64,000 nt of DNA from Phaeospirillum sp. GTDB lineage: Bacteria > Pseudomonadota > Alphaproteobacteria > Rhodospirillales > Magnetospirillaceae. The stretch is taken from positions 86,001 through 150,000 of the forward strand of contig JAUSFB010000032.1 in assembly GCA_030651575.1 (NCBI GenBank), read 5' to 3'. Below are positions 33,978 to 44,221 of this stretch, piece by piece (within the stretch, counting starts at the first letter, position 1; every line of letters starts with the position of its first letter). The notes below the pieces were generated by a model that had not been told where the DNA came from, made no database searches, and was given only the letters and a program-made list of their open reading frames with translations. The position numbers and the translations under genes were made by a program.

Positions 33978-34921
33978 ATGAATATCAAGACCGCACGGAC
34001 TGGAGGGTTGGCGTTGCTGGCGATTATTATCGCCTCGGCGCCGCTGGGCTTCTCCAATACTTATTTCTACGATGTCGGCGTCAACGCCATGTTCAACGCC
34101 ATCGTCTGCGTCGGCCTGAACCTTCTGATCGGCTATGCCGGTCAGATCAGCCTGGGCCATGCCGGCTTTTTCGCCCTTGGCGCCTATGGCTCGGCGATCC
34201 TGACCGTTACCTACGGCGTCCCGCCCATCGTGGCGATGCTGCTGTCGGCGGCGGTGGTGGGGCTGCTGGCCTTCGTGGTCGGGCGTCCCATTCTCAAGCT
34301 GAAGGGCCATTATCTGGCCATGGCGACCTTGGGGATCGGCATCATCATCCATATCGTGTTGAAGACCGAATCCAAGATCACCGGCGGTCCCGATGGCATG
34401 TCGCTGGATAATTTCAGCATGCTGGGTTTCACCATCATGGGTGACCGCATGTGGTACTGGGTGTCGGGCGTGCTGTTGGTCCTGACCGTATGGCTGGCGC
34501 TCAACCTGATCGATTCTCCGGTCGGTCGCGCCCTGCGCGCGGTGCACGGTTCCGAGGTCGGGGCCGAGGTGGTCGGCGTCGATACGTCCAGCTACAAGGT
34601 GTTGGTGTTCGTGGTCTCCGCCGTGTTCGCCTCCATCGTCGGCAGCCTGTTCGCCCATAAGAACGGCTTCATCACCCCGGATATCGGCAGCTTCTTCCAT
34701 TCGGTCGAGTTGGTGACCATGGTGGTGCTGGGCGGCATGGCCTCCATCTTCGGCGCCTTGATCGGTGCGGTGATCCTGACCCTGTTGCCGCAGATCCTGG
34801 CGGCGGTAGAGCAGTATGAGGCCATGATCCTGGGCGCCATCATGATGGGAACCATGATCTTCATGCCCAAGGGCCTGTTGCCAAGCATCGTTTCATCGGT
34901 CAAGCGGCTGGGAGGCGGACG

Positions 34922-34925
<4 letters not shown>
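33978..34925 (+). CDS. livM: branched-chain amino-acid ABC transporter permease LivM
   Basis: A 315-aa permease: NLLIGYAGQISLGHAGFFAL, LRAVHGSEVGAEVVGVDTSS, YKVLVFVVSAVFASIVGSLF and VLGGMASIFGALIGAVILTL are typical of LivM. It pairs with LivH to form the membrane channel. The end overlaps livG by 4 nt. Confidence 0.95.
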
Positions 34926-35682
<757 letters not shown>

Positions 35683-35683
<1 letters not shown>

Positions 35684-36393
35684 TGGCGACGCTTCTCGAA
35701 ATCTCTGGGTTGACCAGTCATTACGGCCGCATCCAGGCGCTGAAGGGGATCGACGTCACGGTGGCCGAGGGCGAGCTGGTTGCTCTGGTCGGCGCCAACG
35801 GCGCCGGCAAGACCACCTTGCTGCGTTGCATCTCCGGCGTTCAATCGGTGACCAGCGGATCGATCTCGTTCGCGGGGCAGGATATTACCAAGATGCCGCC
35901 CGAGCACCGGGTCGGTCTTGGCATCAGCCAGTCGCCGGAAGGCCGTCAGGTGTTCGGCCCCATGTCGGTGGAGGACAATCTGCGCTTGGGGGCCTATCGC
36001 CGCCACGGTCCCAGCATCAAGGCCGATCTGGATCGCATGTATGAGATGTTCCCGATCCTGTATAAAAAGCGGGAACTGCCGGCCGGCACTTTGTCGGGTG
36101 GTCAGCAGCAGATGCTGGCCATCGCGCGGGCGTTGATGGCCAATCCGCGCGTACTGCTGCTGGACGAGCCCAGCATGGGGCTGGCGCCGTTGCTGGTGGC
36201 TGAAATTTTCCGCACCATCGTGGCCTTGAAGGAAGCCGGCACCACCATTTTCCTGGTGGAGCAGAACGCCTATGCCGCCTTGGCCATCGCCGACCGCGGC
36301 TATGTGCTGGAGACCGGCTCGGTGGTTCTAAACGATATCGGTTCGAATCTGTTGGCCAACGACAAGGTCAAGGAAGCCTATCTGGGCCTGTAG
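35683..36393 (+). CDS. livF: branched-chain amino-acid ABC transporter ATPase LivF
   Basis: A 236-aa ATPase with LVGANGAGKTTLLRCISGV, LGISQSPEGRQVFGPMSVED, TLSGGQQQMLAIARALM, LLLDEPSMGLAPLLVAEIF and IFLVEQNAYAAL, all LivF signatures. It starts at the ATG at 35683 (GTG 35680 is possible) and completes the operon, which ends in a rho-independent terminator 25 nt later. Confidence 0.95.
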
Positions 36394-36418
36394 CCGGGCT
36401 CGACTTCCGGATATCAGG

Positions 36419-36461
36419 AACTCCGCTCTTCCCATGATAGGGGGGAGCGGAGTTTCTTTTT
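36419..36461 (+). terminator. rho-independent terminator of the liv operon
   Basis: AACTCCGCTC (36419-36428) pairs perfectly with GAGCGGAGTT (36445-36454), followed by a T-rich run (TTCTTTTT). It lies 25 nt after the livF stop. Confidence 0.9.
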
Positions 36462-36586
36462 GCCTGTCCGCCCGATTCCCAACCGTTTCGAGACCGATGC
36501 GATGGGAATGAAAAGCCCCGCCGGCCGGGCGCTCACGCTTGGCTTTCGTGCCACGTGGCGCGGCGGGCTTCGCCCCTGCCTTCTCA

Positions 36587-36614
36587 CCATCGAACTGAAA
36601 GGTCAGTTCGATGG
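36587..36614. terminator. perfect 12-bp hairpin downstream of the DUF6481-like gene
   Basis: CCATCGAACTGA and TCAGTTCGATGG form a perfect stem with a 4-nt loop, 19 nt past the stop of the minus-strand gene at 36633. No T-run follows on either strand, so it may protect the mRNA end or act as a weak terminator. Confidence 0.55.
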
Positions 36615-36632
36615 CTCGGCGGTATTCTTCGA

Positions 36633-37055
36633 TTACTTGCGGGCCTTGCGGGCCGCGTAGCGGGCGTCGCGGGCGGCCTTTTGCTGTTCGGCCAGCGCGA
36701 CCAGCGCGGCGGCGGCCTCGACTTCGGCGGCCTCGCGGGCGGCTTGCTCGGCGAGGGTCTCCGCCTCGGCGGCGGCACGGGCGGCCTCGATGGCGTCCTG
36801 CGCCGCCTTGCGGTCGGCGGCGATTTGCGCCTTGATGGCATTCTTCTCGGCGTTGCGAAGGGCATCACGCTCGGCCTGGGCGGCGGAGGCGGCCCGACGG
36901 ATGGCCTGTTGCTTCAGGTACGCCGGATCGTTGACGTCCACCTTATTGGCCCGAAACTTTTCCAGCAGTGCCTTCTTGGCGGCGGCCGCCGTATTCATCC
37001 GCTCGCCAAGACCGCCAACGGCCTTGGACTCGCTCCGCTTATCAACCTTTTGCAT
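36633..37055 (-). CDS. DUF6481-like small coiled-coil protein
   Basis: A 140-aa protein made almost entirely of Ala, Glu, Lys, Arg and Gln in long helix-forming runs (AERDALRNAEKNAIKAQIAA, DRKAAQDAIEAARAAAEAET) and ending in a basic RDARYAARKARK. The composition, length and opening (a short basic start, then MNTAAAAKKALLEKFRA) resemble the DUF6481 family of alphaproteobacteria, whose function is unknown. It stands alone with its own hairpin downstream. Confidence 0.7.
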   Translation of the reverse strand: MQKVDKRSESKAVGGLGERMNTAAAAKKALLEKFRANKVDVNDPAYLKQQAIRRAASAAQAERDALRNAEKNAIKAQIAADRKAAQDAIEAARAAAEAETLAEQAAREAAEVEAAAALVALAEQQKAARDARYAARKARK

Positions 37056-37172
37056 ACGTACTCCATAATCGATGAGACCGGCTGAGGCGGCGCGTTGGGA
37101 CTGTTCCCACCGTCATTCCGCCACACCTGCCGTCGTCTATAGGGTGGGCATAGAGCGACGGCATCGGGCAAG

Positions 37173-37206
37173 CAAAATAAGGGGCCGACCGCTTCTGGTC
37201 AGCCCC
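37173..37206 (-). terminator. rho-independent terminator after the dihydroorotate dehydrogenase-like gene
   Basis: On the minus strand GGGGCTGACC and GGTCGGCCCC form a 10-bp stem (one G-U pair) followed by TTATTTT, 22 nt after the stop at 37228. Confidence 0.8.
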
Positions 37207-37227
37207 TTTTCGCATGTTCGGGTGTTT

Positions 37228-38217
37228 TTACGACGAGTGAACGCCACCGCGCAGGATCCGGATATAGTTGACCCGGTCGAAAGCGCCGAGATCGCTGGTG
37301 GCTCCACGGCTCATACGGCCGCGGATATCGGACAGCTTCCCGACCTCTCGGGCGTTGAGATCGGCGACCATCCCATCGTGGAGGGTCTTCATATAGCCGA
37401 CGCCGTGGCGCATGAGAGCGGATGTGGTCATGACCACATCCGCCCCGACGAACAGATACTTGATCACCTCGGCGGCGGTCTGGACGCCGGAACTGGCGGC
37501 GATGGAGCCCTTGATCTTGCCGGCCAGGGCGGCGATCCACAGCAGTGGCAGCCGGATTTCACCCTTGTGGCTCAACTTCAGATCGCGCAGCAAGGAGAGT
37601 TCTTCCAGGTCGATATCGGGCTGATAGAAGCGGTTGAACAGAACAAAGCCGTCGGCGCCAGCCTGATCCAGGGTCTTCACCATATGGCCGGGCGAGCTGA
37701 AATAGGGGCTGAGTTTCATGGAAACCGGAAGCGAAACGGCCTGTTTGACCGCCTTCAGGATGTCCAGATACAGGGCTTCGACCTCCGCCCCGCTTTGGCT
37801 TATATCGGTCGGCAGGAAATAGATGTTGAGTTCGATGGCCTGGGCGCCGGCCTGTTCGATCTGCTTGGCGTAATCGGTCCATCCGGTGCGGGTGGTGCCG
37901 TTCAGGCTGGCGATCACCGGCATGTCCACGGCCGCACGGGCGCGCCGGATCAGATCGAGGTAGTTCTTGGGGCCGACATTCTCCGACATATGGGCCGGGA
38001 AGTAGGAGAAGGCCTCGGAGTTGCCCTCCGCCACTAGGCGCTCCATCTCGTCGATCTCGTTTTCGATGTCTTCCTGGAAGATGGAGGGCAGCACGATGGC
38101 CGCCGCGCCAAAATCCTCAAGCTTGCGGACATTGCCCAGATCAAGTCCCAGTGGCGAGGCAGAGACCACCAGGGGATTCTTGAGATCAAGGCCAAGATAG
38201 CGAGTGGACAGGTCCAT
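37228..38217 (-). CDS. dihydroorotate dehydrogenase-like flavoprotein
   Basis: A 329-aa TIM-barrel flavoprotein of the dihydroorotate dehydrogenase superfamily. It begins MDLSTRYLGLDLKNPLVVSA and has MPVIASLNGTTRTGWTDYAK, AIELNIYFLPTD, LPVSMKLSPYFSSPGHMVKT, a late SSGVQTAAEVIKYLFVGADV and VMTTSALMRHG, with FMN-phosphate positions present. Where class 1 enzymes have a catalytic Cys after NCPN and class 2 a Ser, this protein reads ELNIYF, with neither. True dihydroorotate oxidation is therefore doubtful. Such proteins often accompany anaerobic pyruvate or amino-acid metabolism. It has its own terminator. Confidence 0.88.
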   Translation of the reverse strand: MDLSTRYLGLDLKNPLVVSASPLGLDLGNVRKLEDFGAAAIVLPSIFQEDIENEIDEMERLVAEGNSEAFSYFPAHMSENVGPKNYLDLIRRARAAVDMPVIASLNGTTRTGWTDYAKQIEQAGAQAIELNIYFLPTDISQSGAEVEALYLDILKAVKQAVSLPVSMKLSPYFSSPGHMVKTLDQAGADGFVLFNRFYQPDIDLEELSLLRDLKLSHKGEIRLPLLWIAALAGKIKGSIAASSGVQTAAEVIKYLFVGADVVMTTSALMRHGVGYMKTLHDGMVADLNAREVGKLSDIRGRMSRGATSDLGAFDRVNYIRILRGGVHSS

Positions 38218-38352
38218 GGGACGATCCTTGAGATTGCCGGGCGTTATATAAGGCTATCCTGGCCTGCGCCGACAGGCAAGCCGCCCCGCGTCGACAGAGG
38301 GGCGCTTAACCGTTATCTTTCGCCTCGTGATCCTCCTTATAGCGGAATTCCG

Positions 38353-39477
38353 ATGACCAAGGCCTCCTTCCGGCATTTATGGCTTGCCCTGTCTCCCCAT
38401 GGCTTTGGCCATGCCGCCATGACCGCGCCGGTGGTCAACGAGCTGCGCCGCCGTCGTCCCGGACTGCGTTTGACCATTCAGACCGGGGTTCCCAGGGCTT
38501 TTCTTGAAACCCGCTACGGCACCGATTTCACCTATGTGGGTGAGATTCCGGATTTTGGCCTGCGCATGCGCTCGTCCACCGAAATCGATCTCGACGCCTC
38601 GGCCCGGGGCTATGCCGAGCTGCATGCCGATTGGCCGGCGGTGGTGGAGCGTGAAGCCCAAAGGTTGCTGGCGGCGGCTCCCGATCTGGTGCTGGCTAAT
38701 GTTCCTTATGTCACCATCGCCGCCGCCGCCCGGGCCGGCATTCCGGTGGTGGCTTTGAGTTCACTGCAATGGGCGGATATTTATCGTCATTACCTGGGGG
38801 ATCGGCCGGAGGCTGCCCGGGTCGGGGCAGAGATGGCCGAGGCTTACAATAGGGCGGCGGCCTTTTTGCGGGTGACTCCGGCCATGGCGATGCCGAGCAT
38901 TGAAAATCTGGTCGAGATTGGCCCTGTCGGCACATGCGGCACGGACAGGAAAGGCGAATTATGGGCCGCCTTGGGAGTGGAGGAGGGGACGCATATCGGG
39001 TTGATCGCTTTTGGCGGGATCGATCACGCCCTCGACTTCCGGGGCTGGCCGGTCCTGCCTGGGTGGCTGTGGCTGAGTTCCTTGGAGCTTCCCGCCGGCC
39101 GCCTCGATTTCCGGCCATGGACCTGCGCCGGCCTGTCTTTTTCAGATGTTTTGGCCTCGGCGGATGTCGTCGTCACCAAGCCGGGATATGGCACCTTTGT
39201 CGAAGCGGCCATGGCCGGCGTCTCCGTTCTTTATGTCGCCCGTCCGGATTGGCCCGAATGCCCGCCGCTCGACGATTGGCTTTGCCGCCATACGAGGGCC
39301 TTGCCGGTGGATATCGAGACCTTACTTGGCTCTGGCCTCGAATTACAACTGCACAAGTTGTTTTCCCTGCAAAAACCGCCGGTTGCTCTGCCTTGCGGTA
39401 ATGATCAGGGGGCATTCGCGCTGGAACGGATGCTGGATGAAATACATCAATCTGCGAAAGAAGTTGAATCCCGGTGA
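38353..39477 (+). CDS. glycosyltransferase-like protein (GT-B fold)
   Basis: A 374-aa protein. The N-terminal domain starts LWLALSPHGFGHAAMTAPVV, a UGT/MurG-like His-rich loop. The C-terminal domain has FSDVLASADVVVTKPGYGTF and VEAAMAGVSVLYVARPDWPE, like the nucleotide-sugar site of GT-B enzymes (MJ1255-type). No membrane segment is seen. Donor and acceptor are unknown. Monocistronic, with a terminator-like hairpin between it and cutA. Confidence 0.8.
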   Translation: MTKASFRHLWLALSPHGFGHAAMTAPVVNELRRRRPGLRLTIQTGVPRAFLETRYGTDFTYVGEIPDFGLRMRSSTEIDLDASARGYAELHADWPAVVEREAQRLLAAAPDLVLANVPYVTIAAAARAGIPVVALSSLQWADIYRHYLGDRPEAARVGAEMAEAYNRAAAFLRVTPAMAMPSIENLVEIGPVGTCGTDRKGELWAALGVEEGTHIGLIAFGGIDHALDFRGWPVLPGWLWLSSLELPAGRLDFRPWTCAGLSFSDVLASADVVVTKPGYGTFVEAAMAGVSVLYVARPDWPECPPLDDWLCRHTRALPVDIETLLGSGLELQLHKLFSLQKPPVALPCGNDQGAFALERMLDEIHQSAKEVESR

Positions 39478-39615
39478 ATTTGTCACGACGGGGTATCGAA
39501 ATCCATTTATGGAATCATTATGTATGTGTCATCGGATGGTCGTGCCGTAGTGCCTGACAATCCCAGACTCCTCCGGCTCGTTCTCCTCTTCCGGTGGAAG
39601 TCGACACAGACTTTG

Positions 39616-39655
39616 GTGGGGCTGTCCCGGTCGCGACGGGACAAGCCCCACTTTT
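39616..39655 (+). terminator. rho-independent terminator before cutA
   Basis: GTGGGGCTGTCCCG (39616-39629) pairs with CGGGACAAGCCCCAC (39637-39651), with one bulged base, and TTTT follows. It sits 31 nt before the cutA start and probably ends transcription of the glycosyltransferase-like gene. Confidence 0.8.
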
Positions 39656-39685
39656 CTTGTTTCGGGCGTACGAAGGGAAAAAGAG

Positions 39686-40006
39686 GTGAGTCACAGTCTG
39701 ATCTATGTCACCGCATCCAACCGTGATGAAGCCCTGAAACTGGCGCGTTCCCTGGTGGAATCGCGGCTGGTGGCCTGCGCTAACGTGTTGGATGGCGCAA
39801 CCTCGCTCTATTGGTGGGAGGGCAAGGTCCAGGAGGAATCCGAGGCGGTGATGATCTGCAAGACCCGTCGGGAGTTGGTCGGGCAGGTGGTCGCCAGGGT
39901 CGGAGAGCTTCACTCCTATGCGTGCCCCTGCGTCGTTGCCCTGCCGATCGCCGCCGGTAATCCGGCCTTTCTCGACTGGATCACGGCGGAGACGGTTTCC
40001 CCCTAG
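39686..40006 (+). CDS. cutA: divalent-cation tolerance protein CutA
   Basis: A 106-aa trimeric PII-like protein: [57 protein letters not shown] and [20 protein letters not shown] are CutA1 family blocks. The start is GTG at 39686, with a GAAGGGA ribosome site. Its precise role (metal binding is reported for the family) is unsettled. The last 4 bases overlap the convergent ispDF gene. Confidence 0.95.
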   Translation: MSHSLIYVTASNRDEALKLARSLVESRLVACANVLDGATSLYWWEGKVQEESEAVMICKTRRELVGQVVARVGELHSYACPCVVALPIAAGNPAFLDWITAETVSP

Positions 40007-41154
40007 CGCGGCAGCCAGACCGAGGCCATGGCCTGAGCGGCGATGCCTTCCTTGCGGCCGGTGAAGCCCAGGCCCTCGGTGGTGGTGGCCTTGACGCTGA
40101 CCCGATCCTGGCTGATTCCCAGAATCTCCGCCACCCGTGCCGCCATGGCGGCGCGGTGGGGGCCGACCTTGGGCCGTTCGCAGACGATGGTGACGTCCAC
40201 ATTGACGATGCGGCCGCCCTTGGCGGTGACCAGCGAGCCGGCATGAGCAAGGAACAGGTGCGAAGCCGCCCCTTTCCATTTGGCGTCGGAGGGGGGGAAA
40301 TGGTGGCCGATATCGCCGGCGGCGATCGCCCCCAGGATGGCGTCGGTCAGGGCGTGTAGGGCCACGTCCGCGTCGGAATGGCCCTTGAGCTTACTGTTAT
40401 GGGGAACCAGGACGCCGCAGAGCCAGCAACCGTCTCCCTCCTCGAAGCAATGCACGTCGTAGCCGCTGGCGGTGCGGGTCTCGCCGGCTCCCGCGAATAG
40501 AAAGCGGGCGCGGGCCAGATCGGCGGCGGTGGTGATCTTGAAATTGTCCTCGTCGCCCTTGACCAGGACGACGGGCAGACCGGCCCGCTCGGCCACGGCG
40601 GCGTCGTCGGTCAGTTCCTCGCCGATCACGGCCTGATGCGCGGTCAGGATGTCGGCATAGCGGAAGGCCTGCGGCGTCTGGGCGCGGTAGAGGGTGCTGC
40701 GATCGACGGTGTCGGCGACAAAACCATCGGCGCCGCGCTTCAAGGTGTCGGCAACCGGAACCACCGGCAGGGCGGCGGGGTGGCGGTCCAGCGCCGCGAT
40801 GGCCCGGCCGATGGTTCCGGCATCGACGAAGGGGCGGGCGCCGTCGTGAATCAACACGTTGGACGGGTTGAGATCCTTCAGACTTTCCAGTCCGAGGCGG
40901 ACGCTGTCCTGACGGCTGGCCCCGCCCGGAACGGGGTCAAGGATGGCGAGGCCCTCGGCGGCGATGTCGTAGAGTTGGCGGTCGTCGGGGTGAATCACCG
41001 CCCGGACCGCGTCAATCTCGGGATTGGTGGCGAAGGCGGCCAGGGTATGACGCAAGATCATGCGGCCGGCCAGGTCGTGGTACTGCTTGGGCAGATCGCC
41101 GCCGAACCTGCGGCCGCGCCCTGCCGCAACCACCAATACCACCGTTCTAGCCAT
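40003..41154 (-). CDS. ispDF: bifunctional IspD/IspF isoprenoid enzyme
   Basis: A 383-aa fusion of two MEP-pathway steps. Residues 1-225 are the CDP-ME synthase ([57 protein letters not shown]). Residues 228-383 are the MEcPP synthase ([20 protein letters not shown] with metal Asp/His, [50 protein letters not shown]). The fusion is common in alphaproteobacteria. The ATG at 41154 is chosen because GGAGG lies 6 nt upstream; the in-frame ATG at 41160 directly abuts that site. Confidence 0.95.
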   Translation of the reverse strand: MARTVVLVVAAGRGRRFGGDLPKQYHDLAGRMILRHTLAAFATNPEIDAVRAVIHPDDRQLYDIAAEGLAILDPVPGGASRQDSVRLGLESLKDLNPSNVLIHDGARPFVDAGTIGRAIAALDRHPAALPVVPVADTLKRGADGFVADTVDRSTLYRAQTPQAFRYADILTAHQAVIGEELTDDAAVAERAGLPVVLVKGDEDNFKITTAADLARARFLFAGAGETRTASGYDVHCFEEGDGCWLCGVLVPHNSKLKGHSDADVALHALTDAILGAIAAGDIGHHFPPSDAKWKGAASHLFLAHAGSLVTAKGGRIVNVDVTIVCERPKVGPHRAAMAARVAEILGISQDRVSVKATTTEGLGFTGRKEGIAAQAMASVWLPR

Positions 41155-41248
41155 GGTCATCCTCCGATCCAAAGAGCGGCAAGCCTAAGCGGCATGAAGT
41201 TCAACCTCAACCTCTTTGCGTCGCGGCAAAGGATGGTATAGTCGCTTC

Positions 41249-42049
41249 ATGTCTTCCGTCGCTCTCAACATATTCGCCCTCGTGGCGCTGCTTCCGGCGG
41301 CGCTGGTGCCTCTTCGCGCCGGCGCGGGCAAGGATTTGCCGTTCTGGGGCTTTGCCACCCTGGCGGTGGCCGGGCCGGCCGTCTGGGTCATGTGGCTGAT
41401 GAGCGAGGCATGGCAGACCAGCCTGTCCGCCGCGCTGTGGGTCAGCATCGCCGCCAGCGCGGCGCTGTTCGCGGCATTGGCGGCCGCGACCGTTCAGTCC
41501 TGGCGGCTGGCGCCGTTACTGATGCCGTTTCTGGCCGCCCTTGGCCTGCTGGCGTCGCTGGTGCATGGGGTCGAGGCGCCGCGCCCCCTGACCGGCGGCG
41601 CGCCGGCCGCTTGGCTTGACCTGCATATTATTGTTTCGGTGCTGACCTATTCCCTGCTGACCCTGGCGGCGGTGGCCTCGCTGGCGGCGTTCCTGCAGGA
41701 GCGTTCGCTGAGGCGCAAGCACCCGACCCGCCTGACGCGCATGCTGCCCAGCGTGGTCGATGGCGAGCGGCTGGCGGGCCGTCTGCTGCTGGCCAGCGAA
41801 GTGGTGTTGGGGCTTGGCCTGATGACCGGCATGGCGACCCAGTATTTCGAAAGCGGCTCGTTGCTGATGCTCCAGCACAAGACCTTGCTGTCGCTGCTGG
41901 CCTTTGGTCTGATCGGACTGCTGTTGATCGGTCACCGGGTCTGCGGCGTGCGTGGCCGGATCGCCGCCCGCGTCGTGCTGGTATCGTATTTGCTGCTGAC
42001 CCTGGCCTATCCCGGCGTGAAGTTCGTCACCCAGGTGCTGCTTTCCTAG
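41249..42049 (+). CDS. CcsA/HemX (YpjD)-type cytochrome c assembly membrane protein
   Basis: A 266-aa membrane protein with eight hydrophobic segments. WLDLHIIVSVLTYSLLTLAA and AAFLQERSLRRKHPTRLTRM resemble the YpjD/HemX branch of the CcsA haem-handling family, with His residues at membrane edges (LHIIVS, QHKTLLS). The role in cytochrome c maturation or haem handling is inferred from family. The ATG at 41249 is divergent from ispDF and lacks a strong ribosome site. Confidence 0.82.
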   Translation: MSSVALNIFALVALLPAALVPLRAGAGKDLPFWGFATLAVAGPAVWVMWLMSEAWQTSLSAALWVSIAASAALFAALAAATVQSWRLAPLLMPFLAALGLLASLVHGVEAPRPLTGGAPAAWLDLHIIVSVLTYSLLTLAAVASLAAFLQERSLRRKHPTRLTRMLPSVVDGERLAGRLLLASEVVLGLGLMTGMATQYFESGSLLMLQHKTLLSLLAFGLIGLLLIGHRVCGVRGRIAARVVLVSYLLLTLAYPGVKFVTQVLLS

Positions 42050-42104
42050 GCTTGCCGGTTTTAAGCGTTGCGCCCGATGGGGTCTGCATAATAAATAAGC
42101 ACCC

Positions 42105-43112
42105 ATGTGTACGAAGATACGTCAAACCGTCAAAATCGGCTCGGTCACCCTTGATAATGGGGTGATCCTGGCTCCCATGGCCGGCGTCACCGACATGCCG
42201 ACCCGTCGTCTGGTCAAGCGCATGGGGGCCGGGCTGGTGGTGTCCGAGATGATCGCCAGTCAGGCGATGATCCGCCAAAACCGTCAGACCATGCAGATGG
42301 CGGCTCATACTCCCGAGGAATTCCCCATGTCGGTGCAACTGGCCGGCTGCGAGCCCGAGGTGATGGCCGAGGCCGCCAGACTCAACCAGGATCTGGGCGC
42401 CGCCATCATCGACATCAACATGGGCTGCCCGGTCAAAAAAGTGGCGCTGAAGGGGGAGGCCGGCTCGGCCCTGATGCGCAATGAAAATCTGGCGGCTCGC
42501 ATCATGACGGCGGTGGTCAAGGCGGTGGATATCCCCGTGACCCTGAAGATGCGCACGGGCTGGGATCAGACCAGCCGCAACGCCCCCAGTCTGGCGCGCG
42601 TCGCCGAGGAGTGCGGTATTCAGATGGTGACCGTCCATGGCCGGACCCGCAGCCAGATGTATACCGGCGCGTCCGACTGGTCCTTCATCGGCGAGGTCAA
42701 GCGGGCGGTTTCCATTCCGGTGATCGGTAATGGCGACGTGGAAAGCATCGACGACGCCCAACGCATGCTGGAGATGTCGGGCGCCGATGGGGTGATGATC
42801 GGGCGAGGCACCTATGGCCGGCCCTGGCTGCCGGGGCAGGTGGCCCACTTCCTGGCGACCGGCGAGCGGCGGCCCGACCCGACCCTGGCCGAGCAGTTCG
42901 ACATCTTGCTGGAGCATTACGAGGCCATGCTGCTCCATTACGGAGCCGTGACGGGGGTCCGGATCGCCCGCAAGCATATGGCTTGGTATTCCAAGGGGCT
43001 GCCGGGATCGGCGGAGTTCCGCGCCGAGATCAACCGCTTGGCCGACGCCTCGGCGGTCCGTGACGCGGTCGTCGCGTTCTACGCCCCGCTGGTGCAAAGG
43101 AATGCCGCCTGA
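42105..43112 (+). CDS. dusB: tRNA-dihydrouridine synthase DusB (NifR3)
   Basis: A 335-aa FMN enzyme that reduces uridines in the tRNA D-loop: VILAPMAGVTDMPTRRLVKR, DINMGCPVKKVALKGEAGSA (catalytic Cys in NMGCP), VTLKMRTGWDQ, MVTVHGRTRSQMYTGASDW and IGNGDVESIDDAQRML. Its place directly before ntrB is the classical nifR3-ntrBC layout. It overlaps ntrB by 1 nt. Confidence 0.96.
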   Translation: MCTKIRQTVKIGSVTLDNGVILAPMAGVTDMPTRRLVKRMGAGLVVSEMIASQAMIRQNRQTMQMAAHTPEEFPMSVQLAGCEPEVMAEAARLNQDLGAAIIDINMGCPVKKVALKGEAGSALMRNENLAARIMTAVVKAVDIPVTLKMRTGWDQTSRNAPSLARVAEECGIQMVTVHGRTRSQMYTGASDWSFIGEVKRAVSIPVIGNGDVESIDDAQRMLEMSGADGVMIGRGTYGRPWLPGQVAHFLATGERRPDPTLAEQFDILLEHYEAMLLHYGAVTGVRIARKHMAWYSKGLPGSAEFRAEINRLADASAVRDAVVAFYAPLVQRNAA

Positions 43113-44221
43113 TGGCCGGCCCCGCCAAGCATAATCCGAGCGGTGCCGGGATCGATCCCGCCATGGTCCTGGGGGCTTTGGGGGCAGCGGTGCTGGCGGT
43201 GGATTCAGATAACGTCGTCCGCTATGCCAATGGCGGCGCCGAGGAGTTGTTTTCGTGCGGGGCGAGCTATCTGTGCGGCCATCCGCTCATCGACTTCCTG
43301 CCCCCCGATTCCCAGGTGCTGGCCCTGCTGGAGCAGGCGCGTAACGGGGCCATTTCGGTGGCCGAGCATGGCATTGCCCTCGACACCCCCAGAACTGGCC
43401 ATCGCATCGTCACCGTTCAGGTCTCTCCCATCATCGAAATTCCGGGTTCGGTGGTGCTCAGCCTGTACGAGTTGTCCATCGCCCAAAGGATCGGCGCCCA
43501 GCTGACCAGCCGCCATGCCGCCCGCTCGGTGACCGCCATGGCGTCGATTCTGGCCCATGAGGTCAAAAATCCGCTGTCCGGCATCCGGGGGGCCGCCCAA
43601 TTGCTGGAGCAGAACGCCAGCGAAGATGACTGCGTCCTCACCCAGCTGATCTGTGACGAGACCGATCGCATCGTCGCCCTGGTCGATCGGATGGAAGCAT
43701 TCTCCGACATGCCCAACGTGGTGCGCCAAGCGGTCAATATCCATCAGGTGCTGGAGCATGTGCGGCGGATCGCCCAGGCCGGTTTCGCCCGAAATATCCG
43801 TCTGGTCGAGCATTACGATCCTTCATTACCGCCGGTTCTGGGCGACCGCGACCAGTTGATCCAGGTATTTCTCAACCTGATCAAGAACGCCGCCGAGGCG
43901 GTGCCGGAGGAGGGGGGCGAGATCACCCTGTCCACCAGTTACCAGCACGGCGTCCGGCTGGCCTTGCCGGGCAGTGAAGTCCGGCGGCATCTGCCGCTGG
44001 TGGTCAGCATCGCCGATAACGGCCCTGGAATCCCGGACGATCTGCGACCCGATCTGTTCGACGCCTTCGTCACCACCAAGACCTCTGGAACCGGGTTGGG
44101 ATTGGCGCTGGTGGCAAAGATCGTGGGCGACCACGGCGGAGTGATCGAGTTCGACAGCGTGCCCAGGCGGACGATCTTCCGGGTAATGCTGCCGATGGTC
44201 CAAGATGGGGACGTCCAGTGA
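43112..44221 (+). CDS. ntrB: nitrogen-regulation sensor kinase NtrB
   Basis: A 369-aa soluble kinase: an N-terminal PAS domain ([20 protein letters not shown]), phosphoacceptor [20 protein letters not shown], then [33 protein letters not shown] and [20 protein letters not shown]. No membrane segment. In the family, PII protein controls whether it phosphorylates or dephosphorylates NtrC. It overlaps ntrC by 4 nt. Confidence 0.96.
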   Translation: MAGPAKHNPSGAGIDPAMVLGALGAAVLAVDSDNVVRYANGGAEELFSCGASYLCGHPLIDFLPPDSQVLALLEQARNGAISVAEHGIALDTPRTGHRIVTVQVSPIIEIPGSVVLSLYELSIAQRIGAQLTSRHAARSVTAMASILAHEVKNPLSGIRGAAQLLEQNASEDDCVLTQLICDETDRIVALVDRMEAFSDMPNVVRQAVNIHQVLEHVRRIAQAGFARNIRLVEHYDPSLPPVLGDRDQLIQVFLNLIKNAAEAVPEEGGEITLSTSYQHGVRLALPGSEVRRHLPLVVSIADNGPGIPDDLRPDLFDAFVTTKTSGTGLGLALVAKIVGDHGGVIEFDSVPRRTIFRVMLPMVQDGDVQ

